Origin: Phycisphaeraceae bacterium
Lineage (GTDB): Bacteria; Planctomycetota; Phycisphaerae; Phycisphaerales; Phycisphaeraceae
Length of the DNA: 64,000 bases
Assembly: GCA_028284155.1 (NCBI GenBank)
Contig: JANQSF010000034.1
Span: 29,321-93,320, forward strand
Direction: 5' to 3'
The notes beneath the pieces were generated by a model. That model worked only from the letters and a program-made list of their open reading frames with translations, ran no database searches and was not told the origin of the DNA. Both the position numbers and the translations under genes were made by a program. This document shows positions 9,488 through 18,988 of the stretch, in pieces. The stretch's first letter is position 1; every line of letters starts with the position of its first letter.

Positions 9488-10357
9488 TTACGACGTCTGC
9501 CGTAAGGCGTGCGCGACGTCGGCCGACTGCCGGTTCGCAAGCACGTCGTGTACGCGGAACATCGCCACACCTGCGGCGACGCCAAGCGCCGTGGTCGCGC
9601 ACGTCGCACCGACGAGCGTGTCCGGCCGCGGCGGGTCGCCGTTCGCGTCGACACAGATCGAACCCATGAACCGCTTACGGCTCGTGCCCAGCAGCACGGG
9701 GTAGCCGGTCGCCACAAAATGATCGAGATTGGCCAACAGCGTCAGGTTGTGTTCGCGCGTCTTGCCGAAGCCGATACCCGGGTCGATCACGACCTGCCCG
9801 CGTGGCACGCCCGCGGCCACCGCCGCCTCGGCGCGTTCAACCAAGTAGGCACGCACCTCGGACACCACGTCGTCGTAATGCGGCGCGTCCTGCATCGTCT
9901 TCGGCTCGCCGGCCATGTGCATCAGCACGATCGGCGCTTGCCGCTCGGCCGCAACTTCGATCGTGCCGAATCGCCCGCCGGCCACGTCGTTGATGATCGC
10001 CGCACCCGCGTCGAGCGCGGCCTCGGCCACGCGCGGTGACATCGTGTCGATGCTGATTACGGCTTCGCTGCCTCGCCCGTCCAGCGCACGTCTCACACGC
10101 TCGATCACGGGCACAACGCGTGCGATCTGCTCGTCGTCGCCCACCGCCTCCGCCCCCGGCCGCGTCGACTCGCCGCCGACATCGATCACGTCCGCCCCAT
10201 CGTCGACCATGCGCAGCGCGTGCGCCACGGCCGCGTCGATGTCGAGCCATCGGCCGCCGTCAGAAAAGCTGTCGGGCGTCACGTTCAGGATGCCCATGAT
10301 GATCGGCCGACGCATCGACAACGATCGGCCGACCGGGAGTTTCAAGGCGTCAATCAT
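9488..10357 (-). CDS. folP: Dihydropteroate synthase
   Basis: Condenses 6-hydroxymethyl-7,8-dihydropterin pyrophosphate with p-aminobenzoate in folate biosynthesis; cytoplasmic TIM barrel. The 289-residue product matches the usual length. Both family signatures are present: IMGILNVTPDSFSDGGRW (pterin and phosphate loop) and VIDVGGESTRPGAE. Also seen are INDVAGG, the DPGIGFGKTREHN loop and the PVLLGTSRKRF block with the conserved Ser-Arg-Lys. The start MIDALKLPVGRSLSMRR puts a short extension before the first strand; an internal Met at residue 15 is an alternative. It is divergent from the lipoprotein-like gene at 10575 across about 217 bp. Confidence 0.97.
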   Translation of the reverse strand: MIDALKLPVGRSLSMRRPIIMGILNVTPDSFSDGGRWLDIDAAVAHALRMVDDGADVIDVGGESTRPGAEAVGDDEQIARVVPVIERVRRALDGRGSEAVISIDTMSPRVAEAALDAGAAIINDVAGGRFGTIEVAAERQAPIVLMHMAGEPKTMQDAPHYDDVVSEVRAYLVERAEAAVAAGVPRGQVVIDPGIGFGKTREHNLTLLANLDHFVATGYPVLLGTSRKRFMGSICVDANGDPPRPDTLVGATCATTALGVAAGVAMFRVHDVLANRQSADVAHALRQTS

Positions 10358-10574
10358 CGCCGCAATCTACACGACTTCGTGCATCACGGCGCGCACAAAC
10401 CGTTCGGCGTTTCTACTCATCTGCCGACTGGCAGCCGACGCCTACCTGCAACCCGCAACGGCACTTGCGACACGCGCACGCGCGGAACTGACGTTTGCGT
10501 GCGCACGCCGTGTGCGCATTCAGCCCGTCCGACCGGCCAAACCGCGACTCAAACCAGGCTTGCAAGGACACGTC

Positions 10575-11507
10575 ATGCGCATCACCCCCAACAGACGAAT
10601 TGCCGTATCGATCCTGGTTCTCATCGCGACCTGCGGTTCGGCGGGCTGCGGGATGACCGCGCGGCAACGTTCAGCCGTACGACAATTCAGCGACGCGACC
10701 GCTCAGTTGGCTGACTTGGCGGGCGAACACCTGACCGACTCGCGTCGGCAGGTCGTCGCAATGGGCTTGCTGCGCGCGAAGTTAGGCGATGCCACCGCCT
10801 CGGTCGGATTGGGCACAACCGACACGAACGACAACGGAACGGCTGAGTTGATCGCACCACGCCACCTGCACGATCGGCTGACGGCGTTGGCCGCGCTGCG
10901 CGACTACGCGAATCTGCTCGGCACACTGAGCGGCGGTTCAGCGGCCGACGACACACAGGTCGCCGCGACGGCATTACACGCAAGCCTCGCACGCGCCGGC
11001 TGGGTCGGTACCGACAATCCACGCAGTCGGCTGTTCGGCCAATTGGTGATGCTCAGCGCGGGTCAGGTGAGCGAAGCACAACGGGCCGAAGCGTTGCGAC
11101 GCGTGGTCGTCGATGCGGAACCGTTCGTGCTCCATGTCCTGACGCTTCTGCAAGACGACCTGGACGCACGGGCTGAGCAATGGGCCTTCGCGTACATGGC
11201 GTCCATCGACCTGCTGACACAGGCGGCGACGTTGGCTGAGTCTCGGCTGCGTGCGGGTGACGACCCATCCAACGCCGTCATGCGCGCCTCGATCGTTGAA
11301 GCACGACTGGTCGCGAGTCACAACGCCGAAGCGTTCACGCGCACGTCGCTCGAGTTGCGGCAATTGATCGTCGCGGTGCGCCTGGGGCAGGTCAATCTGC
11401 GTACGGCGTTGCAGTCGCCCGACGTCACGATCGAGGACATCGAACGACTCATGCTCAACGCGCGCGACGCAGTCCAGGCGATCGCGGCGATCCGGGCTGA
11501 GCGATGA
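10575..11507 (+). CDS. Hypothetical exported protein, possible lipoprotein
   Basis: Unrecognised 310-residue protein. The chosen ATG at 10575 opens with MRITPNRRIAVSILVLIATC and then GSAGCGMTARQ, a hydrophobic segment ending at a Cys. This could be a lipobox, although Ser at -3 is unusual. A longer upstream frame lies antisense to folP and is rejected. The remainder is predicted to be largely alpha-helical, with many Ala/Leu/Arg heptad-like stretches and no Cys. The next gene is another small helical protein of unknown role on the same strand, so the two may form a unit. No enzymatic motif is seen. Confidence 0.72.
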   Translation: MRITPNRRIAVSILVLIATCGSAGCGMTARQRSAVRQFSDATAQLADLAGEHLTDSRRQVVAMGLLRAKLGDATASVGLGTTDTNDNGTAELIAPRHLHDRLTALAALRDYANLLGTLSGGSAADDTQVAATALHASLARAGWVGTDNPRSRLFGQLVMLSAGQVSEAQRAEALRRVVVDAEPFVLHVLTLLQDDLDARAEQWAFAYMASIDLLTQAATLAESRLRAGDDPSNAVMRASIVEARLVASHNAEAFTRTSLELRQLIVAVRLGQVNLRTALQSPDVTIEDIERLMLNARDAVQAIAAIRAER

Positions 11508-11538
11508 CGACACCGCGCTTTCCTAGCTTCGTCCGAAA

Positions 11539-11612
11539 GTAGGGTGCGCTTCAGCGCACCACAATGAACGGACAGTTTCCTGGCGGCCTTGGTGCGCTAA
11601 AGCGCACCCTAC
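11539..11612. repeat. Palindromic repeat, family B copy 1 (REPIN-like)
   Basis: Two 22-bp inverted modules at 11539-11560 and 11591-11612 (one mismatch), separated by exactly 30 bp. Each module is itself a palindrome of the form GGTGCGC-N4-GCGCACC preceded by GTAG. The element at 26644-26715 has the same ends and the same 30-bp spacer but a different inner stem. Confidence 0.85.
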
Positions 11613-11707
11613 GGGTGGGCCGGTGAGTGTTCGGACAACGCCTCGTGGGTCGATCGAGCGGTGATATGACGAATCTCTTGACACAAGCCAACCAATCGGA
11701 GCCCCTC

Positions 11708-12037
11708 ATGACGACAACACAAATCTCAAGCGAACCCACGCCCGCGCTTGGCCAAGAGCTGACGCGTTCGATCGACCAGTTGACAACGTTGATCGCCACC
11801 ACCGACGACGAGCCGCGTGTGACCGAACTGCTGGCCGCGCGCTCGCAACTGGTCGAACAGTTGGCCCGCCTGGTCGACGCGAACCTGAACGTGTCGTCGG
11901 CTGAGTACCGCGACGCGGCGATGGGGCTTGTAAGGGCATCGGCGTCGATCCGGTTGGCGATCAATGACCTGCAGACGGCGACCGACGCTGTGCGGGCCGT
12001 CGCGCGGGCGATCGACCTCGTCGCCCTGCTGCTGTGA
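11708..12037 (+). CDS. Small hypothetical helical protein
   Basis: About 109 residues from the ATG at 11708, chosen because GGAG lies five bases upstream; an earlier in-frame ATG at 11627 has no ribosome binding site. No signal peptide is seen. The sequence is predicted almost fully alpha-helical with two amphipathic segments (QELTRSIDQLTTLIATTDDEP and ELLAARSQLVEQLARLVDANL) and a hydrophobic C-terminus. It may be a small coiled-coil or adaptor protein. It follows the 310-residue unknown on the same strand, separated by a family B repeat. No function is proposed. Confidence 0.55.
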   Translation: MTTTQISSEPTPALGQELTRSIDQLTTLIATTDDEPRVTELLAARSQLVEQLARLVDANLNVSSAEYRDAAMGLVRASASIRLAINDLQTATDAVRAVARAIDLVALLL

Positions 12038-12064
12038 GCCGCGGCGAGTTGCTATGCTGGCGGC

Positions 12065-14506
12065 ATGAACACCATTCGCCCGAACGTCCTCGCCCTCTTC
12101 TGCCTCGCGATCGGCCTGACTGTTGCCCCGTCAATCCGTGCGGCGGACAAGGCCGACGCGCAAGGCCCGCGCCATCTCTGGCACCCCGTCACGATCACGT
12201 TCACCGGCCCGCAGACCGGCGAGTCAGCTAACCCGAACCCGTTCCGCGACTACCGCCTCGACGTGGCCTTCATGCACGAGAGCGGACAACTGGTCGTCGT
12301 GCCCGGCTACTACGCGGCCGACGGCGACTCGGGCGAAACCGGCGCGACCGCGGGGAACAAATGGCGTGTCAAATTCGTGCCCGATCATCAAGGCGCGTGG
12401 ACCTACAAAGCCTCGTTCCGGAAGGGCAAGGACGTCGCATTGGCGGATGCTATCAACGCGGGTGATTCGGCCGGTCACTTCGACGACGCGACGGGACGGT
12501 TCATCGTCGGTGAGGCGCCCCCCAACGCGACCGGCTTCCACGCCAAGGGCACGCTGCGCTACGTCGGCGAGCGTTACCTGCGCTTCGCCGGTACCAACGA
12601 GCCATTTATCAAAGCCGGGGCAGACAGCCCGGAGAACCTGCTCGGCTACGCCGACTTCGACGGCACGTACCGCCACGGCAAAGACGCGAAGATCGGCAAG
12701 GCCAACACCGACAAGCTGCACCGGTACGAGCCGCATGTGCGCGACTGGAAGCCGGGCGACCCGACGTGGAACGGCGGCAAGGGCAAGGGCCTGATCGGCG
12801 CGATGAACTACCTCGCGTCGCAGGGCATGAACAGCGTCTACTTCCTGACCATGAACGTCACGGGCGACGGCAAGGACGTTTGGCCTTGGACCAGCCACAC
12901 CGAACGCTTCCGCTTCGACTGCTCGAAACTCGACCAGTGGGAAATCGTGTTCGCGCACATGGACAAGCTCGGCCTGCAACTGCACGTCGTGACGCAGGAG
13001 CAGGAAAACGACCAACTGCTCGACGGTGGCGACCTCGGCCCGCAGCGGCGTTTGTATCACCGCGAGTTGATCGCACGGTTCGGCCACCACCTGGCTGTCG
13101 AGTGGAACCTGGGCGAGGAGAACACGAACACCGACGCGCAGCGCAAGGCGTTCTGCGACTACATCAAGCGCTTAGACCCGTACGATCACCGCATCGCCTG
13201 CCACACGTTCCCGGGCAAGTACGACCAAGTCTACAACCCGCTGCTCGGCCACAAGACGTTTGACGGCCCGTCGCTGCAAACCAACGACACGCACAACCAG
13301 ACCTTGCGCTGGGTGCTGCGCTCAGCCGCCGCAGGTCGGCAGTGGGTCGTCTGCCTCGACGAGATCGGCCCAGCCAACACGGGCGTCAAGCCGGACAAGG
13401 ACGATCCCGGTCACGACGAGGTGCGTCGCAAACACCTGTGGGGCAATCTGATGGCCGGCGGCGCGGGCGTCGAGTGGTACTTCGGCTACAAGTACGCGCA
13501 CAACGACCTGAACTGCGAGGACTGGCGGTCGCGGGCGAACATGTGGAAGCAGACGCGCATCGCGGTCGAGTTCTTTCACAAGCACCTGCCGTTCGCGCGG
13601 ATGATGCCGGCCGACCAGTTGACCGAAGCGAAAGACGACTACGTCCTGGCTCGGCCGGACGACGTGTACGCGGTTTATCAACCGCGTGGTGGGAAACTCA
13701 CATTGCGCGTCGGCCATTCAGCCAGCGGGTACTCGTTGCACTGGTACAACCCGCGCACGGGCGGCGACCTGATCAAGGGGCCGTTGGGCGTGGCGGACAA
13801 GAACGGCGTGGTCACATTCGATGACGCCCCCCCGGGGCCTGAGGGTCAGGACTGGGTCGCCATCGTGCGGGCAGAGGCACACGCGGTCGAATTGAGCACG
13901 CTGCGCGTCAACGGCCGGGTGTGGGGCAGGTTCCCAGCCCGCAGCGCCGTGCCGATTAACATTGCAACCGACCCACGTACGAAGCTCGAAACCTGGAGCG
14001 TCCTCAAGCCGGGCGACGCGGGCAAGACGGTCAAGATCATCGACCGCCAGCAGACCGCGGCGACGGTCATCATGCCGACGCACGACGTGGAGTTGGTGGC
14101 GATCCTGTCGACAGGGCCAGCGCCGGCCAAATCCAACGGACCGATCATCGGCACAATCGACCCGAACGCGCGCGTCACCGGGTTCACACTCATCAACGCC
14201 GACACGGACAAGCCCGTCGCCGGCTTCGACCCGATCAAGCCGAACGCCGTGATTGACACGTCGAAACTCGGCACGCGCAACCTGAGCCTGCGGGCGAATG
14301 TGCGCGGGCGCGTCGCGGGTGTGCGGTTCGACCTGAACGGGAAGCGCGGCGTGCAGACGGAGCGCGTCGGGCCGTATTCATTGACGGGCGATCAGGACGG
14401 CAACTACGCGCCTTGGGACTTGAAAGCGGGGCAGCACACGGTCCGCGCGAGCGTCCTGGGCGGTGGAAACAAGTCTGGGGCGGTGGTGTCTTTTACGTTG
14501 CGGTGA
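12065..14506 (+). CDS. DUF5060 domain glycoside hydrolase-like protein
   Basis: Secreted 813-residue protein with a signal peptide ending near APSIRA. The N-terminal part is a DUF5060 beta-sandwich (WHPVTITFTGPQTGE, NPFRDYRLDVAF, and later GRFIVGEAPPNATGFHAKG). It is followed by a TIM-barrel-like region (LGYADFDGTYRH, GMNSVYFLTMNVTGDGKDVWPW, LHVVTQEQEND, VEWNLGEENTNTD, WVVCLDEIGPANTG) in which the Glu in NLGEEN and the Glu in LDEIGP are plausible acid/base and nucleophile. The C-terminal 200 residues look like further beta-sandwich modules. The family includes apiosidase-like and other polysaccharide-active enzymes; the substrate is unknown. Probably acts in the periplasm or outside the cell. 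Confidence 0.85.
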   Translation: MNTIRPNVLALFCLAIGLTVAPSIRAADKADAQGPRHLWHPVTITFTGPQTGESANPNPFRDYRLDVAFMHESGQLVVVPGYYAADGDSGETGATAGNKWRVKFVPDHQGAWTYKASFRKGKDVALADAINAGDSAGHFDDATGRFIVGEAPPNATGFHAKGTLRYVGERYLRFAGTNEPFIKAGADSPENLLGYADFDGTYRHGKDAKIGKANTDKLHRYEPHVRDWKPGDPTWNGGKGKGLIGAMNYLASQGMNSVYFLTMNVTGDGKDVWPWTSHTERFRFDCSKLDQWEIVFAHMDKLGLQLHVVTQEQENDQLLDGGDLGPQRRLYHRELIARFGHHLAVEWNLGEENTNTDAQRKAFCDYIKRLDPYDHRIACHTFPGKYDQVYNPLLGHKTFDGPSLQTNDTHNQTLRWVLRSAAAGRQWVVCLDEIGPANTGVKPDKDDPGHDEVRRKHLWGNLMAGGAGVEWYFGYKYAHNDLNCEDWRSRANMWKQTRIAVEFFHKHLPFARMMPADQLTEAKDDYVLARPDDVYAVYQPRGGKLTLRVGHSASGYSLHWYNPRTGGDLIKGPLGVADKNGVVTFDDAPPGPEGQDWVAIVRAEAHAVELSTLRVNGRVWGRFPARSAVPINIATDPRTKLETWSVLKPGDAGKTVKIIDRQQTAATVIMPTHDVELVAILSTGPAPAKSNGPIIGTIDPNARVTGFTLINADTDKPVAGFDPIKPNAVIDTSKLGTRNLSLRANVRGRVAGVRFDLNGKRGVQTERVGPYSLTGDQDGNYAPWDLKAGQHTVRASVLGGGNKSGAVVSFTLR

Positions 14507-14535
14507 TCTGGTGAGGACTCGTATCGGATACCAAC

Positions 14536-14568
14536 CACGGCCCCGCGCTAAGCCGCAAGCGGCCTGAC
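14536..14568. repeat. Palindromic repeat, family F copy (GCGCTAAGCCGCAAGCGGC)
   Basis: Contains GCGCTAAGCCGCAAGCGGC flanked by CCACGGCC and GGCCGTGG-type bases. The same core or a close variant is found near 18915, 29943 (inverted), 42698 (partial) and 49280. It occupies most of the space between the DUF5060 gene and the pentaheme cytochrome gene. Confidence 0.7.
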
Positions 14569-14718
14569 GTGGCCGTGGGCCTGTCGCCGACTGCAAGATC
14601 GACCGATGTTCAACGGTGGTTCGTAGAATGGACTGGCCAACCGGATGGGCCGGGCAATTCCGCAAGGCCGGGGGTGTCCGGGGTTGTCCGGGGGTAAATG
14701 ACGCAACCGGAGTCACTG

Positions 14719-17007
14719 ATGAATCGCTCTCAATGCGCGGCCGCGTGGTCGCTTGGCGTCGCCTTGCTTGCCCTGACGGGGTGGGGCGTGCTGTACCGCG
14801 CCGATGCGGAGACGCCCGAGAAACTGACATCGACCGTCAAGCCCGAGCCGTTGGCTGAGCAGCGGCGTGGCTACGGCGAAGGTTTGACGCTCGCCGTCGA
14901 ACCCGTCGGCCGACCGGGGCAGGTCGATGTGCGGCGTGTGCGGTTGGCGGCGTTGTATGTGCCCGAGGGCGAGTCGGCGTCGGTGTTCACGTCACCCGGG
15001 CCGTTCCGCGCGACGTTCACCGGCCTGCTGCGCATCCCGCTGCGCGGCAACTACAAGCTGTCGGCCGGCGGAAACGGCCGAGCGACGATCATTGTTAACG
15101 ATGTCGAACTGCTGACAGCCGAGGGCGACGACCTGTCGAAGGCGCCGGCCAAAGAAGTGGAGATGAAGAAGGGACGGAACGCGGTCGTCGTGAAGTACAA
15201 AAGCCCCGCGTCGGGCGACGCGCAGTTCCGGCTTTATTGGGAATCGATCGACTTCCCGCGCGAGACGGTTCCGCCGAGCGTCTGGTCACACTACAAGCAC
15301 GAGCTGCCCGTGCGCGAGGGCGAACGGCGGCGGCTGGGTCGGCAACTGGTCGCGACACACCGTTGCCTGAAGTGCCACCAACCCGAGGCGTCGTTCGCCA
15401 AGGCGTTGGCGATGCCCGAACTGGCCGACGACGCGCCAAACCTGACGCACACGGGCAACCGCCTCAACGCCGAGTGGATCGCGGCGTGGATGGCCAACCC
15501 GCACGCGATGCGCCCGACGGCGACGATGCCGAACGTGTTGGCGCACCTCGACGAGGCGGAGCGCGGCAAAGCGGTGGCCGACATCACGGCTGCGTTGTCA
15601 TTGACGCGCATCCGCGAGCGGCGGGAATACCACATGCCGCTGCGCGACGGTAAGGCGTTGGCCAAAGGTGGCGACCTGTACGCCCGGCTCGGTTGCGTGG
15701 GCTGCCACGTCCTGCCCGACCACAACGACGAGTCGACGCTCGAGGGGCGAATCCCGCTGTACCACGTCAAGGCCAAGTTCAAACCGCACGCGCTGGTCGA
15801 TTTCCTGCTCAGGCCGGAGGCGCACTACGCGGCGGTGCGCATGCCGAACTTCGGGCTGTCGGTCGAAGAGGCGCGCGTGATCGCCGGCTTTGTCCTGTCG
15901 CGGAAAGGCAAACCGCTACCGGACACGGGCGTCGCGATTGACCTGAGCAAGGGCGACGTCAAACGCGGGGAGGCGTTGATGACGACGCTCGGCTGCATGG
16001 CCTGCCACAAGATGAACCCGCAAACGACGTTCGCGAACAAGGCCAAGGCACCCAGTCTTTCGTCCACCGTGCTCAATGCCGATTGGAAGCGTGGTTGCAT
16101 GGCTGACGACGACGACGCGGCCGGCCGCGGCAAGGCCCCGCAGATCACCCTCGACGACGATCAGCGCGACGCGCTGCGTGCGTTCGCCGCGACGGACTGG
16201 TCGTCGTTGACGCGCGCGTCACGTGTCGAGTTTTCACAACGACAGTTCAAGACGATGCGGTGTGACGCGTGCCACGACCGCGACGGGTACGAGAGCTGGT
16301 GGGCGTCGTTCAGCGACGAGGTCGCTGCCTTCAAGATCGAAAAGGACCACCCCGAGAAGCCCAAGGCCAAGCCGGAGGACGACCCGTTCGGAGACGGGGA
16401 TGACGGCTTCGGTGGCGACGGCTTCGAGGAAAACGCCCCGGGCGAGGGCGGCGCGCCGCCGGTCGATCAATCCCGCCCCGACCTGTCGCTGATCGGCGAG
16501 AAGCTTCGGCCGAGTTGGATGGCCAAATTCATGTCGGGTCAGCTCGATTACAAGCCCCGACCGTGGATGCAGGCCAAGATGCCGTCGTTCGGCCAGCGCG
16601 GTGCGATGATCGCGTACGGCACGTCGATGGCGCACGGCTTCCCGCCGACCGACCTGCCGCAACAGAAGTCGGACCCGCAGATGGCCGCGGCGGGACGCAA
16701 ACTCGCCGCGCCGCAGGGCGGGCTGGCGTGCATCAGTTGTCACGGCATCGGCAAGATGAAACCGACCAACGTGTTCGAGGCGCAGGGCGTGAACTTCCAA
16801 TACACGGCTGAGCGACTCAACCACGAGTACTACCACCGCTGGATGATGAAGCCGACCCGCATCGCGCCGCAGACACGCATGCCCAAGTTCGCCGACGACA
16901 AAGGACGCACGCCGCTGACCGAGTACTACGACGGCGACGCGCGGAAGCAGTTCGAGGCGGTTTGGCATTACATCCTAACGGGTCGGAAGATCGTGCCGCC
17001 GCAGTAG
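14719..17007 (+). CDS. Pentaheme c-type cytochrome with N-terminal PA14-like domain
   Basis: Secreted electron-transfer protein of about 762 residues. The ATG at 14719 is chosen because GGAG lies six bases upstream. A signal sequence (SLGVALLALTGWGVLYRADA) is followed by a beta-rich region resembling PA14 (GPFRATFTGLLRIPLRGNYKLSAGGNG, then AQFRLYWES). Five heme-binding motifs follow: CLKCH near residue 216, CVGCH 326, CMACH 426, CDACH 515 and CISCH 671. An acidic, Gly-rich linker (DDPFGDGDDGFGGDGFEEN) lies between the fourth and fifth. The PA14-like part suggests attachment to a glycan or the cell surface, so the protein may carry electrons from an extracytoplasmic oxidation; this is inference. 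Confidence 0.88.
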   Translation: MNRSQCAAAWSLGVALLALTGWGVLYRADAETPEKLTSTVKPEPLAEQRRGYGEGLTLAVEPVGRPGQVDVRRVRLAALYVPEGESASVFTSPGPFRATFTGLLRIPLRGNYKLSAGGNGRATIIVNDVELLTAEGDDLSKAPAKEVEMKKGRNAVVVKYKSPASGDAQFRLYWESIDFPRETVPPSVWSHYKHELPVREGERRRLGRQLVATHRCLKCHQPEASFAKALAMPELADDAPNLTHTGNRLNAEWIAAWMANPHAMRPTATMPNVLAHLDEAERGKAVADITAALSLTRIRERREYHMPLRDGKALAKGGDLYARLGCVGCHVLPDHNDESTLEGRIPLYHVKAKFKPHALVDFLLRPEAHYAAVRMPNFGLSVEEARVIAGFVLSRKGKPLPDTGVAIDLSKGDVKRGEALMTTLGCMACHKMNPQTTFANKAKAPSLSSTVLNADWKRGCMADDDDAAGRGKAPQITLDDDQRDALRAFAATDWSSLTRASRVEFSQRQFKTMRCDACHDRDGYESWWASFSDEVAAFKIEKDHPEKPKAKPEDDPFGDGDDGFGGDGFEENAPGEGGAPPVDQSRPDLSLIGEKLRPSWMAKFMSGQLDYKPRPWMQAKMPSFGQRGAMIAYGTSMAHGFPPTDLPQQKSDPQMAAAGRKLAAPQGGLACISCHGIGKMKPTNVFEAQGVNFQYTAERLNHEYYHRWMMKPTRIAPQTRMPKFADDKGRTPLTEYYDGDARKQFEAVWHYILTGRKIVPPQ

Positions 17008-17029
17008 CTTTGTCGAACAGCGTTCGCTG

Positions 17030-17485
17030 TCAGTGGTGCCGAAGATCCCATTCAAACACAACGGCCGGGTCTCCAGGAACTAGCCTAAACTGACGACCTC
17101 GCGGGAAGCCGGCACTTGCGAAACGCGCCATAGTTGCCTCGAACATGACGCGTGCAATTGCATCTGCTTGGAGTACGGCAACAAGCCTGATCCGCCAATC
17201 TTCCTTTCCCCAGATGTCAGCGGTGAGCCGAGAGGCATTCAATCCACCGCCGCCGGCCTGAACTTCGAGCAGCGTCGCGTCGCCATCGATTCCCCACCAC
17301 GCATCGACTTGTAGGCAATCAGCCGACGAGAGCCCCAACCTGTCCAAAATTTGCGGTTCGTCTGCAAATGCGTGTACGGGTATGTACTCCCACCCATACC
17401 GTCGGTGCCGATACACACTTTCTGGCGCAGCCTCGACTCGATCGCGAAAGTCCTTCCATCTTCTAGACTGATCAGTGCTGGTCAT
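17030..17485 (-). CDS. Hypothetical protein
   Basis: Unrecognised protein of about 151 residues from MTSTDQSRRWKDFRDRV; a GTG/ATG five codons earlier is possible. No signal peptide or membrane segment. The sequence has mixed alpha/beta character with several Trp residues (DAWWGIDG, DIWGKEDWRIRL, VFEWDL). Base composition is lower in GC than the sulfatase gene that precedes it and the cytochrome gene that it converges with, as for the unknown at 2184-2741. It lies 18 bp after the sulfatase stop on the same strand and could be co-transcribed. No function is proposed. Confidence 0.62.
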   Translation of the reverse strand: MTSTDQSRRWKDFRDRVEAAPESVYRHRRYGWEYIPVHAFADEPQILDRLGLSSADCLQVDAWWGIDGDATLLEVQAGGGGLNASRLTADIWGKEDWRIRLVAVLQADAIARVMFEATMARFASAGFPRGRQFRLVPGDPAVVFEWDLRHH

Positions 17486-17503
17486 AGGCACACCGCCCAA
17501 CTC

Positions 17504-18883
17504 CTACTTGCTGCGGGCTGTCTCGGCCAATTGTTTCATTTTCGCAACCACGTCGGGATGAGCCTTTGCAAGGTCATTTTTCTCACCGATGTCGGTGCGC
17601 AGGTCGTACAGCTCCCACGGCTTGTTCTTGGCGACCTGTACGGCCTTCCAGTGGCCTTGTCGGACGGCGGTCTTTGGACCGTACGCCCAGAAGAGGTAAT
17701 CGTGCTTTTGTTGCTTTTTGCCGAGCATGGCGTTGACGAAGGAGATGCCGTCGGTGTCTTTGGGAATGTCCAGACCTGCCAACTCGCAGGCCGTGGGCGT
17801 CCAGTCCCAGAACGCGCTGGGGTGGTCGCTGACCGTGCCGGGCTTAATCTTGCCCGGCCAATAGGCGATCATGGGCACGCGGATGCCGCCTTCGTACAGG
17901 TCGCGCTTCATGCCTCGCAGCGGGCCGTTGGCGTCGAAGTATTCCATCTTGTGCCCGCCTTCCTGGTGCGGGCCGTTGTCTGACGTGAAGACGATCAGCG
18001 TGTCCTTCTCGATCTTCAGGTCTTTGAGCAACTTGACGAGTCGGCCGACGTCGCCGTCCATCCGTGTGATCATCGCGGCCTGCCCCTTTTCGGGGTTCGG
18101 CCAATCCTTGTCTTTGTAGATGCCGTAGTCGGGCACTTCCTGGCCGTCGCCGGTGACCCGGCCGCCCTCGTTATTCGTGTGCGGGATCGTCCAGTGGATG
18201 TGCAGCAGGAACGGTTTGTCCTGATGCTTGCGGATGAAATCGAACGCCTGCTCGGTCATCACATCGTGTGAATAGGTGACGCGGTGCTTGGGGTCGGCGA
18301 CCCGGCCGCGGGCGGCGGGGTGATCCATCAACACGTTGCCCTTGAGCGGAAACTCTTCCATGTTCCGCCACAAGTGCGTCGGGTAGTAGTTGTGCGCGTT
18401 GCTCTGGCTGAGGTAGCCCATCCAGAAGTCGAAGCCCTGTTTGTTCGGGTGACCGGGGTTGGTCACGTCGCCCAGCGCCCACTTGCCGACGCCGCCGGTC
18501 GCGTAGCCGGCCCGTTTGAGCCGTTCAGCCACGGTGACGTCCGACGGCTTGAGCACGTAGCCCTGGTTCGAGTTGATCGCGGTGTGGCCGGAGTGAAAAC
18601 CCGTCCACAGCACGAGGCGCGACGGGCGGCAAACGGTCGCGCCGGAGTAAAAATCGGTGAACCGCATGCCGCCGGCCGCGAGGCGGTCGAGGTGCGGCGT
18701 CTGGATGACCTTCTGCCCGAAGCTACCCAGGTCGCCGTAGCCCAGGTCGTCGCACATGATGTAGATGAGGTTGGGGGGACGTTCCGGGGGGCGTTCGGCC
18801 GCGGTGGCAATGACGTTGAGGGACAGCGCGAGTGCGAGCGCGAAATAGAGAGCCAGGTTTCTTAGACTACGGAGGTTGAGCAT
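17504..18883 (-). CDS. Sulfatase (arylsulfatase family)
   Basis: Secreted sulfatase of 459 residues, S1 family by its motifs. A signal peptide is present (NLALYFALALALSLNVIATAA). The first metal-binding pair is in YIMCDDLGYGDLGSFG. The formylglycine signature is ATVCRPSRLVLWTGFHSGH, in which the Cys of C-R-P-S-R is the residue converted to formylglycine by a maturase. VGKWALGD and FTSDNGPHQEGGHK complete the metal and substrate site. It hydrolyses sulfate esters, probably of algal or animal glycans, in the periplasm. No maturase gene is in the window. The gene is followed by the small unknown at 17030-17485. Confidence 0.95.
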   Translation of the reverse strand: MLNLRSLRNLALYFALALALSLNVIATAAERPPERPPNLIYIMCDDLGYGDLGSFGQKVIQTPHLDRLAAGGMRFTDFYSGATVCRPSRLVLWTGFHSGHTAINSNQGYVLKPSDVTVAERLKRAGYATGGVGKWALGDVTNPGHPNKQGFDFWMGYLSQSNAHNYYPTHLWRNMEEFPLKGNVLMDHPAARGRVADPKHRVTYSHDVMTEQAFDFIRKHQDKPFLLHIHWTIPHTNNEGGRVTGDGQEVPDYGIYKDKDWPNPEKGQAAMITRMDGDVGRLVKLLKDLKIEKDTLIVFTSDNGPHQEGGHKMEYFDANGPLRGMKRDLYEGGIRVPMIAYWPGKIKPGTVSDHPSAFWDWTPTACELAGLDIPKDTDGISFVNAMLGKKQQKHDYLFWAYGPKTAVRQGHWKAVQVAKNKPWELYDLRTDIGEKNDLAKAHPDVVAKMKQLAETARSK

Positions 18884-18914
18884 GAGGTGCTCCGGGGCAA
18901 CAGGTGTTAAGGTT

Positions 18915-18936
18915 GAAACGCGCTAAGCCGCAAGCG
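18915..18936. repeat. Palindromic repeat, family F copy
   Basis: Copy of the GCGCTAAGCCGCAAGCGGC module, followed by tandem short repeats of AATCGGC, in the divergent region between the sulfatase gene and the DUF2784 gene. Confidence 0.65.
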
Positions 18937-18988
18937 GCCAAGTCAATCGGCAATCGGCAATCGGCAATCAAACTTATGGTAACGGACG

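Noticed and set aside
9915..10574. Upstream extension of the lipoprotein-like gene
   Set aside because: It overlaps folP antisense; the signal peptide starts at the ATG at 10575.
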